DNA from: Pyrococcus horikoshii OT3
GTDB lineage: Archaea > Methanobacteriota_B > Thermococci > Thermococcales > Thermococcaceae
Assembly: GCF_000011105.1 (NCBI RefSeq)
Contig: NC_000961.1
Location: 310,001 to 374,000 of the forward strand
Direction: 5' to 3'
DNA length: 64,000 bases
The position numbers and the translations under genes were made by a program. This document shows positions 41,401 to 50,278 of this stretch, piece after piece (position 1 is the stretch's first letter; every line of letters begins with the position of its first letter). The notes below the pieces were generated by a model, which saw nothing but the letters and a program-made list of their open reading frames with translations, was not told the origin of the DNA and did no database searches.

Positions 41401-41608
41401 GATCCTCCCTCACGTATTTTCTTGCGGTTCCCTTTTCAGTTCTTGGCAAATTCTCTAGCATTGCATCTATCTCCTCTAAGGCTTTCTTTCTTTTGTATTC
41501 CCTCACTTTGGCTTCAATGAACTTCCTGATCTCTTCGCTCCAATTTATGTCAATTTTCTTCATTTCCTTCTTGAGCTCGCTGGGAATTCTAAAGCTAATG
41601 ACTTCCAT
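41387..41608 (-). CDS. vapB: VapB-type antitoxin
   Basis: A 73-residue ribbon-helix-helix protein: EVISFRIPSELKKEMKKIDINWSEEIRKFIE is the RHH fold, and the C-terminal LENLPRTEKGTARKYVREDRDSN wraps the toxin. ATG 41608 has AAGGTGG 5 bases upstream; the GTG at 41617 is rejected. Its C-terminus is nearly the same as that of the antitoxin at 57150-57359 (GTA-K-VREDRDS), so the two modules are relatives. Confidence 0.88.
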   Translation of the reverse strand: MEVISFRIPSELKKEMKKIDINWSEEIRKFIEAKVREYKRKKALEEIDAMLENLPRTEKGTARKYVREDRDSN

Positions 41609-41621
41609 GCATACCACCTTG

Positions 41622-41650
41622 ATTACGATACAGTATTACGAATATATAAA
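41622..41650 (-). promoter_or_regulatory. vapBC promoter with direct-repeat operator
   Basis: A TATA box AATATATAAA lies at 41641-41650. Two exact direct copies of ATTACGA at 41622-41628 and 41635-41641 (13 bases apart) lie between it and the vapB ribosome site. The repeats overlap the predicted transcript start, which suits autorepression by the RHH antitoxin. Confidence 0.5.
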
Positions 41651-41834
41651 CATTATTGTATTCTGAAAAGTTTTGAACCCTGGGAATGGAATAGCGTAGA
41701 ATACAAGGAGTCAATGATGTATTGCTGGAGGTTCTACACCTGAAACTCCCCCCTGTGAGCTATATAACGAAAGAAATAGGGGATTTTAATTATGCATTAG
41801 GTTTTTAATTTCTCCTCCTCATTAGGTAGTTGTC

Positions 41835-43061
41835 ATGTCGGAGAGCTTAAAGCTCAAGCTTATTAAGAATGCGGCCTGGCTTTTTGGGGCTGAAATTATT
41901 TCAAAGCTATTAGCTTATGGTGTAATAGTTATCTTGAGCAGAACCCTTGGCCCGGAGGGATTGGGGCAATACTCTTTTATCTTCTATTACGTTGGGCTTC
42001 TTGGCATCTTTTCCGACTTTGGGATAAGTTATTATTTCATGAGGGAGGTTGCTAGGGATAAGAGTAAAGCTGAAGAACTCTTACCAGATGTTTTGGGTCT
42101 TAAAATTGTTCTTGCTTTGATCAATTTTGGTGTTATAGCTGTTTTAACACTTTTCCTCCCAAAGCCAAGATGGATGAAAGTCTTGATATTATTAGTAGGA
42201 GCTGAAGCTATGTTCATGTGGATTTCTTATATGTTTGTAAACCTTATGTATGCTCACGAGGTCACGAAATATGAAGCCATAGCGAGAACAATTGAGAGAG
42301 TTTGGGCGTTCTTTGTTGGAGGAACTATTCTTTACCTTTACAGGTCTTTATCCCCCTTTATAATTGCCCTTCTCGTTGGTTACATGATAAGGGAGTCCCT
42401 TAGAATAAAGTGGGGAAGTAAGTTCGTTAAAAAGGTTAGAATATATTTTAGACTAAAGAATTGGGTTTTTCTGTTGAGAAAAAGCTATCCATTCTGGCTA
42501 ATTGGTCTCTTTACCTTAATTTACTACCGTACCGACATGGTAATGCTCAGCTTGATGAAGGGAGATTACGAAACTGGGATCTATAGGGCGGCTTATACCT
42601 TAATTGAGGTCTCCCTATTTGTGCCGAATATCGTTGTATCTACAACGATGCCTTCAATAGCTAGATTATGGAAAGAAGATAAAAGAACTTTAAATATTCT
42701 TATGAAAAAAAGTATACAGATACTAGTAGGATTGGGAGCTTTAGCTTTAGCTGGATATTTTGTCTTTGCTCGTCTGGGAATCCTTATCGTATTCGGTGAA
42801 AAGTTCCTCCCAAGTGTTCCAGTTCTTAGAGTTCTAGCTTTTGCGGTACCTTTCATGTTTTTAAATTCTCTTTTTGGGAGCTTTCTGAACGCAACTGAAA
42901 AAGAAGGGGTATTTACTAAAATAACGGGGCTTACAGCGTTGTTAAATGTTGTGCTAAATTACCTCTTAATAATGAATTTGGGGGCAAAAGGGGCTGCCAC
43001 GGCTACTATAATTAGTCAGGGGATAGCTACAGTACTAAGTGTTCTGGAAGTTAACTATTAA
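41835..43061 (+). CDS. Polysaccharide flippase (Wzx/MATE-like), C-terminus apparently truncated
   Basis: A 408-residue polytopic protein of the O-antigen flippase family, expected to move lipid-linked glycans across the membrane. Recognisable are the N-terminal LKLIKNAAWLFGAEIISKLLAYGVIVILSRTLGPEGLGQYSF block and the later LNATEKEGVFTKITGLTALLNVVLNYLLI. About 12-13 helices are visible. It stops abruptly after TATIISQGIATVLSVLEVNY, where relatives have at least one more helix. The end coincides with the start of the minus-strand block (27-base overlap with the HAD gene), so the tail may have been lost at a recombination junction. Confidence 0.82.
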   Translation: MSESLKLKLIKNAAWLFGAEIISKLLAYGVIVILSRTLGPEGLGQYSFIFYYVGLLGIFSDFGISYYFMREVARDKSKAEELLPDVLGLKIVLALINFGVIAVLTLFLPKPRWMKVLILLVGAEAMFMWISYMFVNLMYAHEVTKYEAIARTIERVWAFFVGGTILYLYRSLSPFIIALLVGYMIRESLRIKWGSKFVKKVRIYFRLKNWVFLLRKSYPFWLIGLFTLIYYRTDMVMLSLMKGDYETGIYRAAYTLIEVSLFVPNIVVSTTMPSIARLWKEDKRTLNILMKKSIQILVGLGALALAGYFVFARLGILIVFGEKFLPSVPVLRVLAFAVPFMFLNSLFGSFLNATEKEGVFTKITGLTALLNVVLNYLLIMNLGAKGAATATIISQGIATVLSVLEVNY

Positions 43062-43613
43062 AGACCTTATAGCGTTAGATATCAGATTTTTTTCATTTTT
43101 ATCATCGGTAATGTAAATATATGGAAACCAGTGATTTTTTAAAACTTCTCTAAACTTTGTGTCTGAGAGGTGACGCTTTTTTACTCCTATAATCTTTCTC
43201 CCCTTAATATTAAAGGTTGTTGCCGCATATTCTTCAAAACCGAGCATATCTGCAAAGGCTTTTGCAGAAGGCTCAATTGTTGCGGTGAGCAGGACTTTCT
43301 TTGCCCTTTTATACTTTCTGATTTCGGCGAGAACATCAAGATTTATTGGCACTTTTTTAGCCCATTCCCTTGCAAAAGATAATAGGTCTTCGTAATCAAG
43401 CCCAAAAGTCATAAACGAGAGGACGATTTCATCAGCTCTGCGTTTATCCATAAGTTTCGATAGGAGTTTAACTAGTAACCATCCCTCCCTTGCAATAAGA
43501 TAACGTAGCGGCCTCTTCTTTTTCCTGAAGTAGTCGAGCAACAGCTTGTAAGTTGAGTTATATTTAAGTGGTATAAGAGTTCCGTCAAGGTCAGATATGA
43601 CGTGGAGCGTCAT
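43035..43613 (-). CDS. HAD-superfamily phosphatase
   Basis: A 192-residue HAD hydrolase: SDLDGTLIPL (motif I, nucleophile Asp8), LLTATIEPSA (motif II), a Lys near residue 139 and YITDDKNE (motif IV). A helical cap is inserted between motifs I and II. In some bacteria HAD domains occur fused to UbiA-type membrane transferases, and here two UbiA-like membrane genes lie 1 kb upstream on the same strand, which suggests a shared pathway. Overlaps the FkbM gene by 23 bases. Confidence 0.8.
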   Translation of the reverse strand: MTLHVISDLDGTLIPLKYNSTYKLLLDYFRKKKRPLRYLIAREGWLLVKLLSKLMDKRRADEIVLSFMTFGLDYEDLLSFAREWAKKVPINLDVLAEIRKYKRAKKVLLTATIEPSAKAFADMLGFEEYAATTFNIKGRKIIGVKKRHLSDTKFREVLKNHWFPYIYITDDKNEKNLISNAIRSLIVNFQNT

Positions 43614-44589
43614 TTTGCATCACCCTTATAGAAACAACAGTCACTTTCCAGTGAGGGTTGTCACTTATAATGGCAACATCAAAAGGTAGTGAGCGAATGT
43701 AGTCCCACCGCTTTACTTCTGGCGTATCGTGGAACTCGACGACAAGACCTTCAACGTCATAGATGCGACCAGTCTTTAGGAGCTTATCTATTATTCCATA
43801 TTCACACCCTTCACAGTCGAGTTTTATTATATCCGGTTTGAATTCGTTCATCACTCTTATGATGTCTCTCACCTTAACACTCGTCTTCTTACCTGCTCTT
43901 ATATATCTGGACGCACCAAGCGAGAACTCATCTGGAATGAGAAACTCAACCATGCTATCTTTCTCTCCAACAGCCTCATTTATTGCGACAATTATGTTGT
44001 CAAACTCGTTCAGTTTTACATTTTCAACCAACAGCTCATATGCCTCTCGTTGAGGTTCAAAGCTGACGACCTTTTTTGCATCGTTCAGAGCAAAGAACAG
44101 AGCAGAATCGCCGATAAATCCACAAACATCCAGAACTGTTTTACCTTTGTAATCGAAGACCTTGTAATCTTCCCTCACAAACATCTCGTAAAGACTAAAT
44201 ACTCCGGTGACACCTTTGCTTGTCATCGCTAGCCTAAACTTAACAATCCTGCCGTTATATATGAATTCTGCTATAAAGTTGCTCCCAACCCTTAACTTGA
44301 GTTTTTCAATAACATCTCCTATGTATCTCAGCTCGGAGGGTCTGAAAGGTATGCCATCAAGGATGACTTTGCCGTTCCTCACTTTAATGCTCTTGAAGTG
44401 CTTGAACACATCACATACATACACCAAATCGCTTATGAAGTATTTTGAAGGATCGTCTATCTCGATTATCTGCCCGTTTTTGCACTCCAGACGCTTTACA
44501 CTTCTGAGGTATTTGAACAGAAGTAGCGTTATCAGAGGTCTCTTGATACGAGATGATATCTCTTCTAAGATGTTCAACATTGAGTTCAT
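43591..44589 (-). CDS. FkbM-family methyltransferase
   Basis: A 332-residue protein with an SAM-dependent methyltransferase domain in its second half: KTVLDVCGFIGDSALFF is motif I, KVVSFEPQREAYELLVENV motif II, and DIIKLDCEGCEYGIIDKLL the FkbM hallmark. It probably O-methylates a sugar on a lipid-linked or surface glycan. The protein at 48572 shares the arrangement, including DCEGCEY, but is on the other strand and far more AT-rich. Overlaps the membrane gene upstream (ATGA). Confidence 0.88.
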   Translation of the reverse strand: MNSMLNILEEISSRIKRPLITLLLFKYLRSVKRLECKNGQIIEIDDPSKYFISDLVYVCDVFKHFKSIKVRNGKVILDGIPFRPSELRYIGDVIEKLKLRVGSNFIAEFIYNGRIVKFRLAMTSKGVTGVFSLYEMFVREDYKVFDYKGKTVLDVCGFIGDSALFFALNDAKKVVSFEPQREAYELLVENVKLNEFDNIIVAINEAVGEKDSMVEFLIPDEFSLGASRYIRAGKKTSVKVRDIIRVMNEFKPDIIKLDCEGCEYGIIDKLLKTGRIYDVEGLVVEFHDTPEVKRWDYIRSLPFDVAIISDNPHWKVTVVSIRVMQNDAPRHI

Positions 44590-45416
44590 TTCGCACCACC
44601 CCTAAATACTTTTGAGCCAGCATAGAACAGAAGAGAATATCCAAGTAACACCGCAAATACACCCAAGACTGGAAGGTAGTTAACGACATTTAAAACGATG
44701 AGAGGAGCACTGAAGATGAAGAACATAATCCCGGGATACAGCAAAAGGTGAAAGAGCCTTGTTTTTATGAAAACACATTTAAATTTTTTCATAGCATAAT
44801 CAATTCCTCCGTAGAAGGAAAGTGATGCGGAGTATAGTGAGATCACGATAATGGTGCTCTTCTCAGGTGCAAACAAGATAAGTGGGAACATTATGGAAAA
44901 GTGCTTAAGATATCTAAGCATAGCCAAGAAACCATACGCCCTCTTTTCAGTCGAGATGAAGTTATAAACAATGAACAGGGCAATCATTAAAGATAGAATA
45001 GCCGAATACTCGACAAGAAAACCCCTATCAATTACCGAGTATTCATAAGTTAGCAGGAGTGCAAAACTGAGAATTAACACCCTCTCCAGAACGTAAAAGA
45101 CGCTTTTTATGGGTGAGATAAGGGGCAAAACAGTCCTCGCAAACTTGCCCTCCCTTCTCGAAGATATGTTGTCGTTGATTATGTAGCCAATCTCGTAAGC
45201 AGTCATAAACAGCAGAAACATAATGGTAAAAGCGACAACGTTCGAAATCGAAGGATTAACAGCAAAATAATACGTTATGACCGGCAGGTTGGGTAAGTAG
45301 CCAGAGAACACACCAAGAAGTAAGCTTATTTTTCCCTTAGGAGCACCGCCATACTTTTTAACACCCTCAAAGAACCTCTTAAACGTATATACAACGGGCA
45401 ACGGATAGACATTCAC
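44586..45416 (-). CDS. UbiA-like integral membrane protein
   Basis: A 276-residue protein with about eight hydrophobic segments. The loop YEIGYIINDNISSRREGKFART resembles the first Asp-rich motif of UbiA-type prenyltransferases (NDxxD region), though the second motif is not obvious. The next gene encodes a paralogue with the matching loop YELGYLMNDTISRRVEGKVHK. I would call it UbiA-superfamily-like with reservation. It lies between the FkbM and the paralogue genes. Confidence 0.55.
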   Translation of the reverse strand: MNVYPLPVVYTFKRFFEGVKKYGGAPKGKISLLLGVFSGYLPNLPVITYYFAVNPSISNVVAFTIMFLLFMTAYEIGYIINDNISSRREGKFARTVLPLISPIKSVFYVLERVLILSFALLLTYEYSVIDRGFLVEYSAILSLMIALFIVYNFISTEKRAYGFLAMLRYLKHFSIMFPLILFAPEKSTIIVISLYSASLSFYGGIDYAMKKFKCVFIKTRLFHLLLYPGIMFFIFSAPLIVLNVVNYLPVLGVFAVLLGYSLLFYAGSKVFRGGAK

Positions 45417-45422
45417 TTTCTA

Positions 45423-46289
45423 TCACCCCCTCGAAGCGAGGTAGCTTAGGAGTATTAAAACAACGTTAACCGCAAAGGGAATCAAATACTGACGGAGCAA
45501 ATCAGTATTGCCTAAATAGACGAACGAAACCAGAACGGTAAAGGTTGATAGGCTCGTGACTTGAAGATACATCATAGAGAACCTCTCAACCCTTCTCTTG
45601 AAGTCTCTTGGAGGGTTGTCCTTGCAAGCCGTTTTTAGGTAGTGAGCCTGAGAGAACCTGACCGCTATCGGCAGGATGAAGGACAGTGTTATGACGTTCT
45701 CAACCAGCGTTCCAGTGATTATGAAAGGTAGCAGGAGAACAAATGCCTTCATAAATTTGAGCGGGAAGCTGAGCATAACCGTTCTTACGTGCTTGGGAGT
45801 AAGGTCATAGAGGAGAAAAACCAGAAACAGTGTGACCTCCGCCAGAATTACCTGAGTTGAGTATTGTAGACCGACCAATTTCAGGAATACCAACGTGAAA
45901 ATCACAACATATATTGCCCTTGAAAGGGCGATAAGCAGGGAATCAAACACTGTTAGCTTTACTCTAACCTTGTGAACCTTCCCTTCAACTCTCCGTGAGA
46001 TGGTGTCGTTCATCAAATAGCCAAGTTCGTATATTGAGTTCATCAACAAGTAGCCGAGAGCAAGGAAAATAATAGTTTTTAGAGCCGAAAAAGCGAAGAG
46101 ATAATAGAGAACCAACGACAATAATGGAGCGTAGTCATACATAGCGAAGCTGAGGAGCGTCTGAAAAGTTACATTTATAAATGACCTCTTCCCGTTGCCC
46201 GACTTCAATACGTCCGAATAAACCCTAAGAAGCCCGTATCCAGAGGGTATGAGTGCAATTGCTCTGATTTTATTATTTAGAGCTATCAT
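45423..46289 (-). CDS. UbiA-like integral membrane protein, paralogue
   Basis: A 288-residue polytopic protein sharing the GY-x-x-ND-x-ISxRxEGK loop with its neighbour, in the same position after the third hydrophobic segment. The two probably arose by tandem duplication and may act as a heterodimer. UbiA relatives transfer prenyl groups, or in DPPR synthase attach phosphoribose to polyprenyl phosphate; the latter would suit a surface polymer island. Start overlaps the GT2 gene stop by 4 bases (ATGA). Confidence 0.55.
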   Translation of the reverse strand: MIALNNKIRAIALIPSGYGLLRVYSDVLKSGNGKRSFINVTFQTLLSFAMYDYAPLLSLVLYYLFAFSALKTIIFLALGYLLMNSIYELGYLMNDTISRRVEGKVHKVRVKLTVFDSLLIALSRAIYVVIFTLVFLKLVGLQYSTQVILAEVTLFLVFLLYDLTPKHVRTVMLSFPLKFMKAFVLLLPFIITGTLVENVITLSFILPIAVRFSQAHYLKTACKDNPPRDFKRRVERFSMMYLQVTSLSTFTVLVSFVYLGNTDLLRQYLIPFAVNVVLILLSYLASRG

Positions 46290-47251
46290 CCTATTAACCT
46301 CCTTAAAATCCCCCTAATCGGAATGAATAAGTCAAGTATCCACAACAGAGTTAAATACGATTGATGAGACCTCGTGAGCCTATAACCCTTGAGGTAATCA
46401 AGGTATTTCCAGAATAGTTTTCTCGCTTCAGCCCTTCCCAGAGAGTCTGAGACGGATGTGATGTAAGTCATAATGCTATAGGGCATCTGGTAAGACTTTA
46501 ACAGCTTGCATACTTCGTCAGATACTTTCGAAATCTCCTGTATTCTTGTGCAGACTTCTTCATAAACTCTTATCGTTTGCTCTATCTTACTCTCCTGCTT
46601 TATTTTATCGCTCCTCACCATAGATGCTCCCCTTACGAGATGATAGAAGTCTGGACTGGGGACAACGTATATCCTGTCAATTACCGAGAGGTACTGGGTG
46701 TAAAAGTATATGTCCTCAGAATACCACAAGTGCTCTGGAAAGCGTATTCCATAGTTCTCAACTATCTTTCTCCTCAGGAGCGAGTTTCCGTTGCCGAAGC
46801 GGGCCTTGAGCTTCAAAACGTCTTCCCAAGACACTACACCGTGTTTTGAGGCTTTAACATGGACTTTCTTGTCACTATCCTCAAAAACGTCGTAGTATTC
46901 AGTTGAAACTCCGCCGAAGCTCTTTATGTTACTCACAGTATCCTTGAGAAAAGTTTCGCTCCACCAGTCATCACTGTCTACGAATGCCAAAAACTTTCCA
47001 GAAGATACCTCTATTCCCATATTTTTTCCAATCATGGGGCCACTCCTTGGCTTTGGCGTCTTAAGAACTTCTACTTTATTGGGATATCTATCCTTAAACT
47101 CAAGGAGAAGCTCGTAGGTACCGTCATTGGAATGGTCGTCAACTAGTATGAGTTCCCAGTTCGTGTATGTTTGCTTTTCTATTGAGGTAAGAAGTCTCGG
47201 AACGTAATTTTTAGTATTGTACACTGGAACAATGATAGATACCTTTGTCAT
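46286..47251 (-). CDS. Family 2 glycosyltransferase
   Basis: A 321-residue GT-A fold enzyme: VSIIVPVYNTKNYVPRLLTSIEKQTYTNWELILVDDHSNDGTYELL at the N-terminus, and FVDSDDWW as the metal-binding DxD. The second half contains HLWYSEDIYFY, with the catalytic-base-type Glu-Asp. It transfers a sugar from a nucleotide donor to an unknown acceptor of the surface glycan. It is the first gene of the minus-strand run and divergent from the TagF-like gene across 58 bases. Confidence 0.9.
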   Translation of the reverse strand: MTKVSIIVPVYNTKNYVPRLLTSIEKQTYTNWELILVDDHSNDGTYELLLEFKDRYPNKVEVLKTPKPRSGPMIGKNMGIEVSSGKFLAFVDSDDWWSETFLKDTVSNIKSFGGVSTEYYDVFEDSDKKVHVKASKHGVVSWEDVLKLKARFGNGNSLLRRKIVENYGIRFPEHLWYSEDIYFYTQYLSVIDRIYVVPSPDFYHLVRGASMVRSDKIKQESKIEQTIRVYEEVCTRIQEISKVSDEVCKLLKSYQMPYSIMTYITSVSDSLGRAEARKLFWKYLDYLKGYRLTRSHQSYLTLLWILDLFIPIRGILRRLIG

Positions 47252-47309
47252 CCTCGCCCCTAAGCAAATCCTAAGATAATGTTAAAAATTTTAGTGCTAC
47301 TCTTTATCA

Positions 47310-48497
47310 ATGGCAATGGATCGAGTAACAAAGCAATTAACGGTCTCAAAGCTTCTCTCACTGGCAAACTTCATCCCTAAAGATAGTCAAAAAATACTCT
47401 TTTACTCTACTCCAGATGTTTCGGATAATGCTCTAGCTTTATTTAAATACATTTCAGAGAAAACAGATGATTATGAACTAGCTTGGCTTCTTAACAACCC
47501 TAACTCTCCCTCTGTAAAGACGCTTAAAGAAAAATATCCAGAGGTAAAGACTATCTACCTATATTCGCTTGAAGGTCTAAAGGAACTTTTAAGATCCAAG
47601 TTTGTTGTTTTAACGGATGTCTTACCCTTAACTCCCCACCGAGGACAAAAAATAATTCAGCTCTGGCACGGTCTCCCCGGAAAGAAAACTGGCTATGAGC
47701 ACCCCCTTAACGTTAAAGATCTATACCTCTATATGGATAAGTGGACTACCGACTTTGTAACTACATCCGAGCTCGTCGTTGGAGCTTTCGTAAGGCAGTT
47801 CATGATAAATCCAAGGAAGTTCAGGATCCTTGGACAGCCCAGAAACGATGGCCTCTTTGACAATCTAAAGGACGCTAAAAACATTCTTTCCTCAATACTG
47901 GGAAGGGATGTTGAGGATTACGATCATTTAATATTGTACGCACCAACTTACAGGTACACCAGCTATATGAAAGACTTTCAAGCGAGCGTTAATGTTGTCA
48001 AAACCCTCTTTCACCATAAATTCTTAGAATTCCTTAAGGAGGAGAACATCTTGCTCGTAATAAAGCCTCATAAGTTGGTTGCGGATGTCATAAAACCTGA
48101 GATAAAGGAGAATTCAAACGTGATTCTGTTAACGGATGAGCATCTCCAATCACGCCTAATAACAATAAACGATGTGATGGGTGCTTTTGACATCTTAATA
48201 ACCGATTACTCAAGCATCTTTGAGGATTACATACTTTTGGAGAGGCCAATCCTCTTTTACCTACCTGATAGGGAAGCCTTGGAAAGAAAGAGTGGCTTTC
48301 TCCTACCCTACGAGTTTTTCGCTCCTGGGAGAAAGCCTGAAACCCTTGAAGGTCTTATACATGCATTGAAGATTTATATGGAAGACCCAGAAGTAGATAG
48401 TGAGTGGAGAAAAACCGTTAAAAATCTCCTTTATGAAGTTGGGAAGGATAATAAATCCTCTGAAAGGATATATAACCTTATTATCAAGCAGAAATAG
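47310..48497 (+). CDS. TagF-like CDP-alditol phosphotransferase
   Basis: A 395-residue protein of the CDP-glycerol glycerophosphotransferase family that in Gram-positive bacteria builds teichoic acids. Family blocks are IIQLWHGLPGKKTGYEH, ILGQPRNDGLF, LYAPTYRYTSYM and LITDYSSIFEDYILLERPILFYLPDRE; the His of QLWHG and the TDYSS loop are the donor site. There is no membrane segment, so it would act at the cytoplasmic face on a lipid-linked acceptor. A cytidylyltransferase lies 1.1 kb downstream. TATA-like TTAAAAATTTT ends about 20 bases before the start, giving a near-leaderless transcript. Confidence 0.88.
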   Translation: MAMDRVTKQLTVSKLLSLANFIPKDSQKILFYSTPDVSDNALALFKYISEKTDDYELAWLLNNPNSPSVKTLKEKYPEVKTIYLYSLEGLKELLRSKFVVLTDVLPLTPHRGQKIIQLWHGLPGKKTGYEHPLNVKDLYLYMDKWTTDFVTTSELVVGAFVRQFMINPRKFRILGQPRNDGLFDNLKDAKNILSSILGRDVEDYDHLILYAPTYRYTSYMKDFQASVNVVKTLFHHKFLEFLKEENILLVIKPHKLVADVIKPEIKENSNVILLTDEHLQSRLITINDVMGAFDILITDYSSIFEDYILLERPILFYLPDREALERKSGFLLPYEFFAPGRKPETLEGLIHALKIYMEDPEVDSEWRKTVKNLLYEVGKDNKSSERIYNLIIKQK

Positions 48498-48571
48498 GTT
48501 TTTTAGAAATATCTCATTACTTTGCAAAAGTTTTTTTAAAATATTCATTAGGTCATTAACTGGTGATCCTA

Positions 48572-49567
48572 ATGAAGTCATATTATAGATTGCTTGGACA
48601 TTATTATTTGTTACTTCGATTTTTTAAGAATTTGAGGGATCTAGGTGTTTCATTATTAGAGCTCGAGAATATTTTAGGTGTAATATATTGGTACCTTTTC
48701 AAACAAAAGTATTCTACACGTTGCAGATGTTGTAGTGAGTTGTATATTAATCAGACGAATATAAACCCCTATTATTTTGCATCCGCATGTAAATTAAAGA
48801 AAATGGGATTACCAGTTGAAATTCGAAATAGTGTCTTTTATTATGATGGATTAGAAGTCTATCCAACCGTTATTCCATACATAGCAAGAGTGATTAAATA
48901 TAACTGGCAAGTATTTAATATGAAGGGAAATCCTATGATATCATTTACTGTAAAAAATCACGATTTTAAGGCTGTGTTACTTAAGGGATATGAGGGATTA
49001 TTACAATTCTATGAGCAGTTTATTCTAGAACAATATGGAATGTTTGACTATAAAGATAAAACAGTTATTGATATAGGGGGCTTTATAGGGGATACTGCAT
49101 TGTACTTTTATTCGAAAGAGGCACGTAAAATAGTATCTTTTGAGCCATCTAAGAAAAATTACACAATTCTTATTAAAAATATTACCTTAAATAATATCAA
49201 AAATGTAATACCCATAAATGCTGGAGTTTGGGATGAAAATACAAAAGGTATAATTACTAACCCTGCTCCTACTGCCTACAGAGTAAAAGAAGAGAGCAAG
49301 GGTGATGTTGCCTTAGTTTCAATATTAGACATCATAGATTCTTATAGGCCAGATATCATTAAAATGGATTGTGAAGGGTGCGAATACAAAGTTTTCGAAA
49401 AGCTCCTAGAAACTGGATATATCTACGATGTTCCTGAATATGTATTTGAGGCTCATGGAAACATCAAAAATGAACTTTTAAGTAAACTTAGAAGCTTAGA
49501 TGAATTTAGGCTTTGTGTCCATAGTGACCTAGGAAATATGGCTATAGTATCCCTTAAAAAGCTATGA
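48572..49567 (+). CDS. FkbM-family methyltransferase, second copy
   Basis: A 331-residue homologue of the protein at 43591-44589. Its SAM motifs are KTVIDIGGFIGDTALYF, KIVSFEPSKKNYTIL and DIIKMDCEGCEYKVF. A N-terminal CRCCSELY cysteine stretch is peculiar to this copy. Codon use is markedly more AT-rich than the flanking genes, suggesting a separate arrival. I chose ATG 48572 (GGTGAT 6 bases upstream) over GTG 48563. It lies between the TagF-like and the cytidylyltransferase genes. Confidence 0.85.
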   Translation: MKSYYRLLGHYYLLLRFFKNLRDLGVSLLELENILGVIYWYLFKQKYSTRCRCCSELYINQTNINPYYFASACKLKKMGLPVEIRNSVFYYDGLEVYPTVIPYIARVIKYNWQVFNMKGNPMISFTVKNHDFKAVLLKGYEGLLQFYEQFILEQYGMFDYKDKTVIDIGGFIGDTALYFYSKEARKIVSFEPSKKNYTILIKNITLNNIKNVIPINAGVWDENTKGIITNPAPTAYRVKEESKGDVALVSILDIIDSYRPDIIKMDCEGCEYKVFEKLLETGYIYDVPEYVFEAHGNIKNELLSKLRSLDEFRLCVHSDLGNMAIVSLKKL

Positions 49568-49588
49568 AAGACTAAAGGGGGTCTCCTA

Positions 49589-50278
49589 ATGGTCACTCTG
49601 ATCCTTCTCGCTGGCGGATCCGGAACTAGGGCGAGCTTGAATTTGCCGAAGCAGTATTACAGGATCGAGGAGAAAATGGTCATAGAGTACACGCTGGAGA
49701 ACGTCTCCAGAGTTAAAGGTGTAGATAATATAATCCTCGTATCGAATCCACGGTTTATGGATACCGCTTTAGAGCTAAAGGAGAGCTTTCCTAAGATAAA
49801 AGATGTCGCGAAAGGGGGGAGGACGAGGAATGAATCGATATACAACGGATTCATGAAGGTTCCACAAAAAGAGAGCAAGATCCTTGTACACGATGCGGTA
49901 AGACCTTTCACTCCTAGATGGGTGTTTGAGAGAATAATCTCTCTGTTGGATGAGAGAGATGTGATAACTACGGTAAACCCAATAACTGGGAACTTAATAG
50001 AACTCGATAACGGGAAGGTGAAAAGGATATACGACAGGTCTAAATTTGCCATAGGAGAAGCTCCAACTGGATACCGCTATGGGGCATTAAAGAAGACGCT
50101 TGAGGTTGCGGTGAGCAACGGGACTTTAAATGAAATTCCTCATGATATAGTTTTAGCGATGAATGCGGGATTCGATGTTTACGTTCTCCCATGTAATTGC
50201 TTCAACTTAAAAATAACTTTTAAAGAGGATATTGAAATTGCGAGAACCTTGATAAAGATGCTGGAGGAGCGGGAGTGA
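49589..50278 (+). CDS. IspD/TarI-like alditol-phosphate cytidylyltransferase
   Basis: A 229-residue cytidylyltransferase: LILLAGGSGTRASLNLPKQYYRI is the CTP-binding loop, LVHDAVRPFTP the metal-binding motif, and APTGYRYGALKKTL the substrate loop. IspD makes CDP-methylerythritol in the MEP pathway, but archaea use mevalonate (this window has the archaeal phosphomevalonate dehydratase). A TarI/TarD-like role making CDP-ribitol or CDP-glycerol for the TagF-like enzyme is therefore much more likely. GGGGGTC precedes the ATG. Its TGA overlaps the next GTG. Confidence 0.87.
   Translation: MVTLILLAGGSGTRASLNLPKQYYRIEEKMVIEYTLENVSRVKGVDNIILVSNPRFMDTALELKESFPKIKDVAKGGRTRNESIYNGFMKVPQKESKILVHDAVRPFTPRWVFERIISLLDERDVITTVNPITGNLIELDNGKVKRIYDRSKFAIGEAPTGYRYGALKKTLEVAVSNGTLNEIPHDIVLAMNAGFDVYVLPCNCFNLKITFKEDIEIARTLIKMLEERE

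Noticed and set aside
49589-50278. IspD of the MEP isoprenoid pathway
   Set aside because: The fold and motifs fit IspD, but archaea use mevalonate, the archaeal phosphomevalonate dehydratase is present here, and the neighbours are a TagF-like enzyme and glycosyltransferases.
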